In this document: positions 43,918 to 54,539 of the stretch, in pieces
Position numbering within the stretch: the first letter of the stretch is position 1
Layout of the letters: each line of letters starts with the position of its first letter
DNA from: Euphorbia lathyris
Lineage: Eukaryota; Streptophyta; Magnoliopsida; Malpighiales; Euphorbiaceae
Length of the DNA stretch: 64,000 bases
Assembly: GCF_963576675.1 (NCBI RefSeq)
Contig: NC_088915.1
Coordinates: 7,445,001 to 7,509,000, forward strand
Direction of reading: 5' to 3'
Notes under the pieces: generated by a model
Told to the model about the DNA's origin: nothing
The model's input: only the letters and a program-made list of their open reading frames with translations
Database searches by the model: none
Made by a program: the position numbers and the translations under genes

Positions 43918-44614
43918 AGGGACCAACAATAATCTGGTAGAAACCCTTACCCAACGATATAAGCTTCCAATCCATATTTCTCTTCCAAAGCTGATTCAGA
44001 CGCTGCTTCAATTCGGCATGCTTCCATGGACGATCTCCCTTATTTAGGGATATCCTCCCAATGACTGAGTGCTGAAATGCTTTAACTCGTTCCTCATAAA
44101 TGGCTTGTGGGACTTTAATGGCCTTGAAACCCCCTTCCTCTGAAATTAAAGGCTGCGACGACGCTGGAATTGCCGTTGTGGTGATTGATTTCTTTACAAT
44201 TGACGCAAAGGAAGGTGCGGGAGTTGAGGGATCCTTACTGATTGTAGTTTTTAGTTTGCTGTAAGACCTACGATTAAATAAATGGGCGATTGCGAAGGCA
44301 TCTGATTCAGTTGCAGCGGTGGAAGCAGAAGCCATGGTGAATCTGATGAGAACGGTGACAAAAAAAAAGGCAGAACTAGGTCGCCGGCGGTCGGAGGTCG
44401 CCGGAGGTCGGCGGTCGGTGGCGCGCGGTCGGCGGTCGGAGGTTGGCCGGCGGCCCAAGGATCTGATGTGGCTGTGGAGATTAGGTCATCGTCTCATAAA
44501 AGAGAAACCCTAGGTCTCCAAAATGTTGCTGTGCGATTTTCTGCTTCCATCCCATAAAGGATAAATCACACACTAGAAAGTTGATGTGGCCCCGAAAAAG
44601 TTAACTGTGTAATT

Positions 44615-44770
44615 GTAATACTTTGCTTTGTAAATAAAACATGTCACAAATCTTTATTTATAAATTTTTAAACCACAGACCTGTTTGCAAATTAGACAAA
44701 CCACGATTTTTTTTTTCGCACTTTTCCCTTTTTTTAATGGTTTAAAAAATAGATTGGTACCACCAGTTTC
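44615..44770. repeat. Right arm of the split fold-back element
   Basis: AAATTTTTAAACCACAGACC...GCACTTTTCCCTTT is the diverged complement of the arm at 34700-34840. The next 90 bp (ACCACCAGTTTCAGTTTCGG) also resemble the complement of 34660-34715 (CCGAACCGAAAACCGG...CTGGTGGTTT). Confidence 0.55.
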
Positions 44771-45442
44771 AGTTTCGGGTTAGAATATTCAAAAACCGTG
44801 GTTAACAGTTAACCGAACCATTTAATAAATATACATTTAAAAAAAAATTAATATATTATATAACATATATATATATATATTAATTTTTTTATAAAAAAAA
44901 TTGCGCACATATGCTCTCAATCACTAGAATAAGAAACATATATTATTAATATTAATATTAATATAATGTACTTCAAAAAAATAATTTACCAAAACACATA
45001 TATTATTACTTCAAAAAAAAATAATACAGTTCTTCAAAATATTAATCTCCTATTTAGTTCCCTTATTTGTTAATTTTTTAGCCATTGTTTATTTTTTTTA
45101 AAAGTAACTGTTACATTTGGCATAAACAGACAGATAGAAAATAACAGAATAATAAGTTCATTTTGTATTATATTATAACTGTCGTGAAAGCGAATATATG
45201 GTCGGTTAAAAATCTAAAGAAATAGATAAAAAGACCGAAGAATTAGACCTTGTTCTTTGTTACTTAATTTCAGTTTAGTAGCATTCAGTTCAGAAATTTA
45301 TTATTATTTATTATTATTATAATTATTTATATATAATTTATTTTATTTTTTTATGGATATATATAAGTTATTTTTATTTATTATAATTTATAAGTTAATA
45401 TTATCTATACACGATTCATCATTATTTATTATAATTATAATT
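44771..45442. other. Very AT-rich non-coding DNA
   Basis: Long runs of TATATA, TTATTATTA and poly(T) without coding potential. This and the following kilobase form a sink into which truncated LINEs inserted repeatedly. Confidence 0.6.
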
Positions 45443-45861
45443 ATTTATATATATTATTATTTTTTTTAGGAAAGAAAAGAAAAAAAAACAAACAAACAAA
45501 ACAACTCAACCCGGGATCAGCCTAGGAAATCTGACCCCCACCACATCCTCCAAGATCAAAGAAGAAATGAAGCCCGGTGGAGAAGAAAAGGTAGAAAGAC
45601 CCAACAAACCAGAGTGCCCTTCCATTGCAAGACGGTCCGCGACGTGGTTCTGCTCCCTATAAATATGAACAAACTTAATATACTCAAAGGAGGACTCAAT
45701 CCTTTTAATTCCTTTAATAATATTCAAGCTATTCCGGCAAACAGACTTGCCATCAGAAATCATTTTAACCGCTTCTTGGTTATCTGACTCAACCAGAAGC
45801 TTCTTCACCCCTAGATCCTTAGCCAGCTTCAGGCCAAAAAGAATCATTTATATATATTATT
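45443..45861 (-). mobile_element. 5'-truncated LINE fragment with RNase H tail, TSD ATTTATATATATTATT
   Basis: 45459-45845 encodes on the minus strand the C-terminal part of a LINE RNase H (VESDNQEAVKMI, IYREQNHVADRLAMEG), ending RFPRLIPG and a stop at 45506. The complement of the poly(A) starts the plus strand (45459-45468). The 16-bp duplication is at 45443-45458 and 45846-45861. It is a different subfamily from the 37.4-44.6 kb LINE. Confidence 0.85.
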
Positions 45862-46040
45862 TATAATTTAACATTCTTTATATATAATTCATCATTATTT
45901 ATTATAATTCTTTATATATATCATTTATATATTATTTATAATTTAGTATTCTTTATATATAATTTACTATTATTTATACATATCATTTATATATTATTTA
46001 TAATTTAGTATTCTTTATATATAATTTATTATTATTTATT

Positions 46041-46405
46041 ATACTTATAATTTTTTTAATGAAAGATTAGAACACGATTAAGAGGTTAGACATCCCAACT
46101 AGATTGACACCCCTAACGTACTTAATCAACCCTTAATATTATTAATAAAAAATAGAAAATTACAAAAGAGGGAGAAAATTAAAGGAAACGAACATGAACA
46201 ACATTACAAAGGTCATCGAAAACATGTTGGCAAAAATAAGGTGCAGAGTACCACTAGTGGAGCGCTGACACAGATTTGTCAAAACAGAAAAGACGATTCG
46301 CATCTTGATTATCTTCACTGTAGATATGAGTGATTCTGCAGTTCACAGACGAGCAACGTGATAAGCAACTTAACCATTATTACTTAATCCTCCATACTTA
46401 TAATT
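46041..46405 (-). mobile_element. 5'-truncated LINE fragment, same subfamily as 37405-44595, TSD ATACTTATAATT
   Basis: 46053-46393 matches 37418-37760, the 3' end of the large LINE, with frequent changes and small deletions. ATACTTATAATT flanks both sides. The RNase H end it encodes is broken. Confidence 0.88.
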
Positions 46406-46566
46406 ATTTATACATAATTTATAATTTATTATATATATAATTTATTATTATTTATTATAATTATAATTATTTATCCTTATATATACAATTTATCATTATT
46501 TATTATAATTATAATAAATAAATATAAAATTTATCACTAAAAAATAAAAAAATAAATATAAAATTT
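46406..46566. other. AT-rich spacer between LINE fragments
   Basis: Repeats of TTATTATTTATTATAATTAT. Nothing else seen. Confidence 0.6.
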
Positions 46567-46836
46567 ATCTGTGGTTCACGCCATCAAGGCAGCGGATCAA
46601 GCTCTATCCTACTTTTCTGACATTATTTTTGATTGTATTGCATTAATAAGCGAGTTAGGCAATATCTCTATCTCTTTTGTAAAACGTTCAGCGAATTGTG
46701 CTGCTCATAGCCTTGCTCGAACAGTGAATTCTGAGTTTGTTCGTATGGAGTGGTTTGAGAACCCTCCATTTCTTGTTACTATTCTTCCGGCTGAATTCAG
46801 CTAATAAAGTATTCTTTCGTTTCAAAAAAAAAAAAA
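46567..46836 (+). mobile_element. 5'-truncated LINE fragment in plus orientation
   Basis: A frame to 46804 carries an RNase H tail (FVKRSANCAAHSLARTV, MEWFENPPFLV) of yet another LINE subfamily. It is followed by AATAAAG and a poly(A) stretch near 46823-46836. The target duplication is not clear. Confidence 0.7.
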
Positions 46837-47400
46837 TTTCAATAAAAAAAATAAAAAAATAGTGCCTTAATATTGAGAAACGATAAAGATTTTATAATGT
46901 ATTTTTAAAATAAAGAGACTAAGCACTGTATTACATAAAAAGTAGAGACTAATAAATTATTTACCCTTAAATAAAAAAGATAAATTTATTTCAACTGCAT
47001 TAATTGTATAAGATTTATAATTAAATCAATTAAAATTTAATTTAGCTAAAAAATGATTAATAGTAGTAGTATTAATATCCGTTTATCTCAAAGCTAAGCC
47101 GTTTACTTTTTTTGACTTTTGAGTTTCTCTTTCTTTTTTTCAAGCTGAGCAAAATGACTTTTGGAGGGAATAAAATTTCAGAAAAAATAAAAAAGGCGTC
47201 TTTCACTCTCCCCTTTTGTCTTTAATGTTTGTTTAATACTCCAGTTCATTACCACTAATTAAGAACATAAATCATTTATTAATCTCAATTTTGATTTCCA
47301 AATTCAAATAAATCCTCCGAATACCAAAAAGATACAGTACAATCTCTACTCACTCAGTATTCTTTCAAAAAGATGCAAATAGGACAAACCAAAAGACAGT
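46837..47400. other. Non-coding DNA upstream of the glucanase transcription unit
   Basis: AT-rich; contains a short fold-back-like stretch (AATATTGAGAAACGATAAAG ... TTATTTACCC). Probable distal promoter of the glucanase gene. No clear element assigned. Confidence 0.4.
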
Positions 47401-47990
47401 AAACATTTTCAGTCTGCACAGAGATTTATTTTTCTTTCTGTTGGCTACAGCTGCCATTAGAGGTTTCTTCTTAACTTAACTCTGTAATTTCTTCTAATTA
47501 TGGTTAATTTTGTGGGGTATAGCTTGAATGTACTCTCTGTTTTTTTCTGGGGGCCTTTTGGGTGGGGCTGGCTGTAGGAATTTCAAATCTGTTCTTTGCT
47601 TTTAGGGCTTACTTCACTCTTTGATTTCTAGGGGACTTTCCGCTGAGCAAAATTAGATCAGGTACTTTCTTCTTCGTGAGGTTTCTATTCTCACTTGTGT
47701 TTATTTTTGTTCTTCTGGTTTAGTTGGGTTTAGTGTCTGGTTTTTTTTCCCTTTTTGGGAATTTTGGCCTCTTGGTTTGTGAGTTACTTCAGTTTTTGAG
47801 GTTCTTGAAACTAAATTGAAATAGATGCAGATTTATCTAGAAGTTGCTTACTGGAGAAAAGGTCTCTTTGTATCTTTTAAGGGTAATGCTGTGTTAATTT
47901 GGCAAGTTTTCAGTGTTTTTGAAGGTTGTTTTTGGTAAGTCTTTCAGTTTTACTGGTTCATTACCTTGTGTTCTTATTAATGGTGTTTAT

Positions 47991-48165
47991 GCTTGTACCT
48001 ATGTTGCACGGAAACTCTTCTTCGTTAGTGTTAGTTTAGTGTCAGTTTCCATCTCTTTTCTGTTTTCGTTACCATTTCGTAGCTAATTTTACTTAGAAAT
48101 AACGTTTCCGGTATCTGTTTCGGTTTCATTTCCTGTTTCCGTCACTGTGCAACATAGGCTTGTAC
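47991..48165. mobile_element. hAT MITE, CTATGTTGCACGG family (159 bp), TSD GCTTGTAC
   Basis: 47999-48157 begins CTATGTTGCACGGAAAC and ends GTGCAACATAG. GCTTGTAC is duplicated exactly on both sides (47991-47998, 48158-48165). Confidence 0.9.
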
Positions 48166-48413
48166 TACTCTGCCTCTTTCTCTTCTCTACACATGTTTGC
48201 ATTTGTATCTTTTAATTTAGTTGGTGTTTTAAGATGTGTCTAGAGTTCTATTTAGTTTGATTTTTTTAATTAGAATTTAGAACAAGAATTGGAAACTTTC
48301 TCTTTTAAGTAAATCTTATAAGTAAGGTTTTTTTGCTTATTTATTTGTGTTGAGAGAGTTTTCGAGCTTGTCTGTGAGCTTTTCGGTGTAATAAGGTCTT
48401 ATGGGATTTGAGA

Positions 48414-48826
48414 GTTAGGGACATAGTTGTTAAAGGCGCGCCTGACGCAAGGCACGGAGGTTAGAGGTTAGTGCCTGTACAGGTGTGAGGTGGGCGATGT
48501 CAGCCAGGCGTGCGCCTTAGTGTGTCTCGTGCCTTGACTCAAGGCGCGCGTAGGCACTGTTATAGTGGTTTTGGGGGTTTTTTTAAGGATCTTTTCAGCT
48601 TCTAATCACAGCCATAGGAAATCTTTAGGATTAAAGGCTCATATTAAATTAGAAAAAGAAAGAAAAAGACGACGACGACGACGATGATAATAGAAATGTT
48701 AAGTGGTGTTATTTATAATTGTATATGTTATTTTGTTTTGGTGCGCCATGTGTTGCTTGGGCACGCGCCTTAGCCTTGCGCCTAGGCTCCAGGACCCCTT
48801 GCGCTTTTCACAACTATGGTTAGGAA
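48414..48826. mobile_element. hAT-type MITE (397 bp), TSD GTTAGGGA/GTTAGGAA
   Basis: 48422-48818 begins CATAGTTGTTAAAGGCGCG and ends GCGCTTTTCACAACTATG. The interior is full of AGGCGCGC and GCCTTG words around an AT-rich centre with a GAC trinucleotide run. The 8-bp flanks differ at one base. Confidence 0.8.
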
Positions 48827-49064
48827 CTTGAGCAACGGATGAGATTTCTTTACTATTGTATTGTTACAACTTGCCGATTACTAATGAATTATGTGCTTTT
48901 CTCACCTGTGGAGATAGCCAGCCGAACCATCCAATTCGTAAAAGGTGTATGCTTCTTATTTCTCATAATTTCGTTGTGCTGCCATAAGTGTATGGCTGTT
49001 TTCTTTCCCTATGTTGAAAGGGAAGTTAAAAATGTGGAATTTCTGTTGTTAATTGTTATGAGCT

Positions 49065-49197
49065 ATGTTGCACGAACACTTCTTGTTACTAGTGTTTCCG
49101 TGTTTCATGTCCGTTTTCGTTTGCAGGCTATTTTATGAAGGTTATGTTTTAGAAATAACGTTTTCCGTGTCCGTGTCCGTGCAACATAGGTTATGAG
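49065..49197. mobile_element. hAT MITE, CTATGTTGCACGG family (117 bp), TSD GTTATGAG
   Basis: 49073-49189 begins CTATGTTGCACG and ends CCGTGCAACATAG, with GTTATGAG exactly repeated on both sides. Confidence 0.9.
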
Positions 49198-49913
49198 TCT
49201 TCCTTGATATTTGTTAAGTTGGAAAGAGTATCCTATATAAGTGTTTATTTCTTGGTGAATACTTTGAAGGATATGGTGAACTTCATGTGTTTGTTTTCTT
49301 TATAAGTTCGAACAGATCACCACAAATAGGTTAATTGTTCTAGTGGCGGAGAAGGATGCATGAATTCGGTTTTTTCTAGACAGTGGTTATGCTGCCAATA
49401 CTAGTGATATGATATTGATCCTTTTTTCTTAACTGGGGGTGTTCTTTACAGATTTATCCGTCCAATGGAATGAACATAGGTCTACTTTTGGAATTCGAAT
49501 AACGAGTAATGGCAGTATTGGGGGTATGTTAGAATATGAAATGGACATGTCAACTTGCTGGTAGTTAGGCCTGGTCACTGACTTATTGAGCTTTTCGTTT
49601 GCTCTAAACATATGGTTTGTACCAAAAAATGGATCATATGGGGTGAAAAATGATTTATTGATGGTATGAGCGGGTTGAAGTTTTAATTAGATGCAGCTCA
49701 GTATGCCTATGATTCCCGGTAGTTTACAACTGTCATTAGTACTTGTCATTGCTGACTTGCTTTTATGTTTCGGTTAGTCTTGATGTTTGAATTACGCATC
49801 TAGTAGAAGTTCTCTTTTGCAGCTGTTTCGTGTTGTTCGATTTGGCATTAATTGGTTTATCCCTTGACAGGTTAGCACCAGCTAAGAGCGGAAAGCAAGT
49901 TTTCTTGGACCGA

Positions 49914-52900
49914 ATGGTGCTCAATACATGGCTTCGAACTCTTCTTTTACTCCTTATTGGCTTGTCCGGCAATGCAATAGGTAGACAACTTGCATCGAAA
50001 ACTTGTTCAAGTACTTTCCACTTTTGAAATTATTGTAGGATTTTGTCGTAGAAGAGGAGCTCGTTGATAATGATGATGCGTTTTGTGCTGTTAATGACTT
50101 GCATTGTTGAATTGTAGGTGCATATGTAGGAATAAACATCGGAACAGATGTTTCGAACATGCCACCGGCTTCGAATGTGGTAGCAATGCTCAAAGCCAAT
50201 CAAATAACTCATGTTCGCCTCTACGATGCTGATGCTCACATGTTGAGAGCCCTTTCAAATAGTGGGATTGAAGTAATGGTTGGTGTCACAAACGAGGAAG
50301 TCCTCGGGATCGGTGAATCTCCGGCAGCAGCTGCAGCATGGGTCAATAAAAACGTCGCCTCTTACTTGCCTACAACCAATATTACAGCCATTGCAGTAGG
50401 CAGTGAAGTTCTTACCGCAATCCCGAATGCTGCTGCTGTTCTGGTTCCTGCAATGAATTACCTTCATAAAGCATTAGTCGCTTCGAATCTAAACTTCCAG
50501 GTCCGAGTTTCATCTCCTCAATCCATGGATGTTATCCCGAAGCCTTTCCCTCCGTCGACTGCAGCTTTTAATTCTTCGTGGAACTCTACAATTTACCAGC
50601 TTCTTCAGTTTCTAAAGAACACCAACTCATATTACATGTTAAATGCATATCCTTATTTCGGATACACAACCGGAAATGGTATTTTCCCGCTTGATTACGC
50701 TCTCTTTCGTTCACTCTCCTCAGTGAAGCAGATCGTTGACCCGAACACACTTTCTCACTACACCAGCATGTTTGATGCTATGGTGGATGCAACTTACTAT
50801 GCTATAGATAACTACAACATGTCTGGAATCCCTATTGTTGTTACAGAGACCGGCTGGCCTTGGCTCGGTGGAGCCAACGAACCTGATGCAACTTCAGAAA
50901 ATGCTGAGACATTTAACAATAACTTGATCAGGCGTGTTCTAAATGGTTCAGGTCCGCCGAGTCAGCCATCAATACCGGTTAATACATACATTTATGAGTT
51001 GTTCAATGAAGACAAGAGGCCAGGGCCCGTGTCGGAGAAGAACTGGGGCTTGTTTTTCACCAATGGATCTGCAGTTTATAGTCTTAGTTTGGGCAGCTCG
51101 GGACGAGTAACGGGGAATTCTTCAACTGTGTTCTGTATTGCTATTCAAAATGCAGATTCTGATAAGTTGCAGAAAGGGATAAACTGGGCTTGTGGTCAAG
51201 GCGGAGCAAATTGCGCAGCTATACAAGAAGGGAAGCCGTGTTATCTTCCTAATAGCATTCAGAACCACGCCTCGTATGCTTATAATGATTACTATCAAAG
51301 AATGCGTACTTCTGGTGGAACCTGTGACTTTGATGGTACTGCCACAACAACTCAACTTGATCCAAGTAAGTTTCTTATCATTTAGAAGTAGCTTAATACA
51401 TCACGGTCCTATGTATGTAAGGCTGTAATCGAGCCGACCCGAGCTTTAGTCTGCTCATGCTCAGCTCGGCAGAAAATGGACGAGCTTGAGCTCAATATCA
51501 TATTCGTGAGCTGCTAGCGAGAAGCTCGATTATTCGTTAATTAATCATGTTCATGAACTTTGCTCGCCCAACTCATTAATTATGTTCATTTTTAACACAA
51601 AACTATATAGTTTTGAAACGTATAAGACTAAAGTTTTCACACTAAACTACGTAGTTTTACATTTCCCTCCGTTATAGAAATACTACCGTTAAAACAATAA
51701 TTGAACCAAACCTCATGAGCCTGTTTATGAATATTATAATTGAGCTTGTTCATGAATCTATAACTGGGCCTGCTCTCTAGCTTTCAAGCTGAGTTTTGCC
51801 GTCCTCAAGCTCGGCTTGTTTATAAATTGAGCCGAGCGTGGTTGAGCTTTTATCGAGCCGAATAGTGGCTCCGCTCATTTACATCCCTACATGTACTTGG
51901 CCAAATAATTTGATTGGCCCAATAAATTGAAGTTATCTCGTTAGCTATGTAAACTTACTTAAAATGACATGATCAACCTTCCTAAGTCCTACTTGGCAGA
52001 GTAAGTGGAGGATTTGAACAAGTTGAATCTCGTATCACTTTAAGCAAGTTTAGGGGGCAGTAGTACTTTGGACAAGTTCAAGGGTCAATATGTCATTTAA
52101 GCAAGTTCAAGGGGCAATATGTCACTTTACGTACGTATTGGACGTTTGATGTATTAAGCCTTTAAAAGTCATTAAGGAGTCTGAAAATGCTAAACATTTG
52201 CTAAGTATTCTGCTAATCAAGCAGTTTTCCTGCTTCTTGGGTCATGTGTAACTATGTTTATCTGAACCCGTGATCAATTCAGTTTTTTCCGTCCCAATCT
52301 TTTAAATCGGAGATTGATCAATTATTTTTTAACATATTAAGCTCCTATTGGACAACCTAGTTAATGTTATGTGTGTAAAATATATCTATGGCTCTTGAAC
52401 TATAGCGTTACTAGCATTATAGGTCATAATCTTTATTTTGGGACATTAAAGTCCTTAAACTTTACATTATACTAACATTAAAGCCACAAAAAAAAGAAAA
52501 ACCGCTAAAGAGTCTACCAAATGATGACTTTAAATGGGTACTTGAGCATAATCTATGGCGACACAGATAAAAAAGAGTAGAGGATTTAGGTTATCATTTA
52601 GTTACTTTTTTAAACTGATTTTCTTTGATTTAATTATAATGTTAGTATAATGTAAAGTTCAAGGACTTCTATGTCACGACATAAAGTTTGGAGGCCATAA
52701 TATTAGTACGACTATAGTTTAGGGACCATGAATGTATTTTACTCCATGTTAGTTGCCACTAGTGTTCCTCCTTCTTTAGTCATGTGTATGTATGTAGTAT
52801 TGTTTGTTCTTGGTAAAATGCATATTTGAACCTCTTATCCATTTAATTTTCACTAATTAAGCTCTCGACGCTTTAAATGGATACATTAAGTCTTTAATCA

Positions 52901-53977
52901 ATTATTTTTGGCCTAATACATGTCTTGTCCCCTGTACTTGTCCAAAAACGTCAATTGCCCCCTTTAAAAATGTACTATTTACCCATGGACTTGTTTAAAG
53001 TGATCTATTAACCCCAAGTAAGGAGAAATTTTGAAAAATTTGAAATGGATACACTTTAAGCAAGTTCAAAAAGCCAATAGATCACTCTAAGAAAGTTTAG
53101 GAGGCAAATAGTCAATAAGTCACTTTAAGCAAACTTTTTCAAAGTGTAATGGGGCAACTGATTTTTTTAGACAAGTAAAGAGGCTACAATAGTGTTCACT
53201 CGGACCCTGAATGACCAAATGAAGATTCAAAGCATTCTAAGCCTTAGATTTAATAAGATTAGATCTTGATTCAAACTCCATTTAGCGTGCTTGGAACTGC
53301 GAGCATATCAACCCCTAAAACGACCTTACTGTAAACAGACCTAACTCACCCTAAAAGATTAGTATTGCCTCACATATCTAAGGAGCCATATCGCGTATGG
53401 CTTCCCAATTTAGCAATATGGGCAATATGGGATGTTTATAACATGCTCAATTCATTTGGTGCGTGATGCTATATGAGCGGTCCCTAATATTGAACCATGA
53501 CTCTAATACCATGTAAACAAAGACCGAACTCACCTAAAATGTACCTCAAAGGATAGGATTGCCTCACGTATTTAAGGAGTCATATGACTTCTCAATTTAG
53601 TAATGTGGGATATTTAACACTTACCTCATTAACCCCAATGAATTGATCATCGGTTTAAATATGCGTTTTTCCTTTATTCTTCATGGAAGATGTTTGATTT
53701 ATGAATGATCTTTTGCAGGTTATGGATCTTGCACCTTTACAGGAAGGTAAAAATCTATCTAATGAAGATTAATATAATAAATTGATTCATTTTTCAGAAA
53801 ATGAAGTTGATTTATGATTTAATTTGCAGTTCAAATTCAAGTGGAGGAGGGGGAATATTCCCACCAGTAGCATTTGGTCCAGTGAGTCCTCAAGGAGGAA
53901 GTTCAAGTACAGATTTTCAAGCTTCAAAACTTATGGCTCTGTTTTCAGCTACTATTCTTGCTCTGTTTTTGCTTTGA
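49914..53977 (+). CDS. Glucan endo-1,3-beta-glucosidase, GH17 plus X8/CBM43, GPI-anchored type, 496 residues
   Basis: Hydrolyses 1,3-beta-glucan (callose) at the cell surface. Coding exons 49914-49980, 50118-51365, 53719-53746, 53830-53977 join in frame. Residues 1-24 are a signal peptide (LRTLLLLLIGLSGNAIG). The GH17 barrel starts at AYVGINIGTD; the proton donor is Glu119 in VGSEVLT and the nucleophile is Glu266 in VVTETGWPW. A linker leads to an X8 domain from about residue 360 (FCIAIQNADSDKLQ, WACGQGGANC, PCYLPNSI, GTCDFDG) with its spaced cysteines. The tail is Ser/Gly-rich and ends in a hydrophobic stretch (LMALFSATILALFLL), as expected for a GPI-anchor signal. It most resembles the Arabidopsis glucan endo-1,3-beta-glucosidase 3 group. 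The 2.35-kb third intron contains a MITE and fold-back sequence. Confidence 0.95.
51420..51887. mobile_element. TA-type MITE, copy C (468 bp), in glucanase intron 3
   Basis: Begins AGGCTGTAATCGAGCCGACC, ends GCTCATTTACATCCC, flanked by TA. Internal GAGCTTGAGCTCAA and CAAGCTCGGCTTG words match copies B and D. Confidence 0.85.
52375..52743. mobile_element. Long fold-back MITE in glucanase intron 3
   Basis: GTAAAATATATCTATGGCTC...TTTACATTATACTAACATTA at the left is the complement, with few changes, of TAATGTTAGTATAATGTAAA...AGGGACCATGAATG at the right. Arms are about 105 bp each. Confidence 0.7.
52900..53200. mobile_element. Degenerate fold-back sequence in glucanase intron 3
   Basis: CATGTCTTGTCCCCTGTACTTGTC and ATTGCCCCC near 52920-52975 are loosely complementary to CAACTGATTTTTTTAGACAAGTAAAGAGG near 53150-53185. 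Phrases such as TCACTTTAAGCAAGTT recur several times between 52020 and 53130. Confidence 0.4.
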
Positions 53978-54147
53978 GTTTGAACTTCTAAACATTTTTT
54001 TAGTTCAATCCTGCAATAGAGAGATTGTTCAAATGTCAATTCTATTATTTTCTCCATTGCAGATTAGGAATTTATTTGTTTTTTAGTCTCATTTAGTGTA
54101 TTTTTTTTGTTCAGGCCTTGTCTTCTCATTGTTTCTTTTATCATCTC

Positions 54148-54150
<3 letters not shown>

Positions 54151-54186
<36 letters not shown>
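54151..54186. repeat. Poly(T) tract of about 36 bases
   Basis: An uninterrupted T run 170 bp downstream of the glucanase stop codon, flanked by TCAGC and GTGTGG. It could be the tail of a reverse-transcribed insertion or simple slippage. Confidence 0.8.
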
Positions 54187-54322
54187 TGTGGATGTCGTGA
54201 CATTGTCGTGTCATTATCGTATTATCATGTAATCTATTTATATGCTTATAGATGATATAAATTCAATGAAAATGACAATTTTATCAAACAGGTCGTGTTA
54301 GTTGAGTAATTTTTTTTTTCTC

Positions 54323-54538
54323 AGTTTTGTAGGGTTAAATTCACCACTGGTCACTGAATAGGTCACTTTAACTTTAGTTTGTCTCAATAAAATCACATAA
54401 CTTTGAGTTTTGTCTCACTCAGTCAATTTCAATGATTAAAAGTTGAGTGACTTTATTGAGACAAACTAAAGTTGAGTCACCGTTTTGAGATAATTATTTA
54501 AGTTCAGTGACTAATGGTGTATTTAACCCCAGTTTTGT
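54323..54538. mobile_element. Fold-back MITE (200 bp), TSD AGTTTTGT
   Basis: 54331-54530 begins AGGGTTAAATTCACCACTGG and ends CTAATGGTGTATTTAACCCC. Arms of about 95 bp pair around TCAATTTCAATGATTAAAAG. AGTTTTGT is repeated exactly on both sides. Confidence 0.85.
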
Positions 54539-54539
54539 G

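Larger units (their letters stand above)
41612..44458 (-). pseudogene. LINE ORF1 (DUF4283/zinc-knuckle protein), split by a solo LTR
   Basis: The 5' part (44338 region to 43913) has an Ala/Ser/Thr-rich start and the DUF4283-like pattern WKHAELKQRLNQLW and LISLGKGFYQIIV. The 3' part (42535-41612) resumes with WGLGPISLKPGIIRFSPWTP, VPIRFDHNT and the zinc knuckle CGTCSSIGHTTAQC, then a Ser/Asp/Glu-rich tail. ORF1 proteins bind LINE RNA. The Arg-rich frame upstream of the ATG at 44335-44337 is probably leader sequence. Confidence 0.85.
37386..44614 (-). mobile_element. Full-length L1-type LINE, 19-bp TSD, disrupted
   Basis: The element is 37405-44595 on the minus strand. AAAAGTTAACTGTGTAATT is repeated at 37386-37404 and 44596-44614. 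The plus strand begins with a T tract (37402-37419), the complement of the 3' poly(A). From 5' to 3' it has ORF1, then ORF2 with endonuclease, RT, a zinc-finger RVT segment and RNase H. A solo LTR (about 42555-43917) splits ORF1. ORF2 carries in-frame stops and a frameshift. It cannot retrotranspose on its own now. Confidence 0.92.
47401..49913 (+). promoter_or_regulatory. Promoter and 5' untranslated exons/introns of the glucanase gene
   Basis: TC-rich leader-like DNA begins near 47400. Possible untranslated exons end before GGTTTCTT (47471) and CAGGTACTTT (about 47660). Acceptors TTTTGCAG (49821) and CCCTTGACAG (49870) precede the coding exon. The long interval holds three hAT MITEs. No in-frame ATG occurs between the 49821 acceptor and 49914, which supports 49914 as the start. 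Confidence 0.45.

Noticed and set aside
49830..50027. A longer N-terminal extension of the glucanase
   Set aside because: The upstream frame begins with GTG, has no ATG before 49914, and the part after 49980 is intron; the signal peptide begins naturally at 49914.
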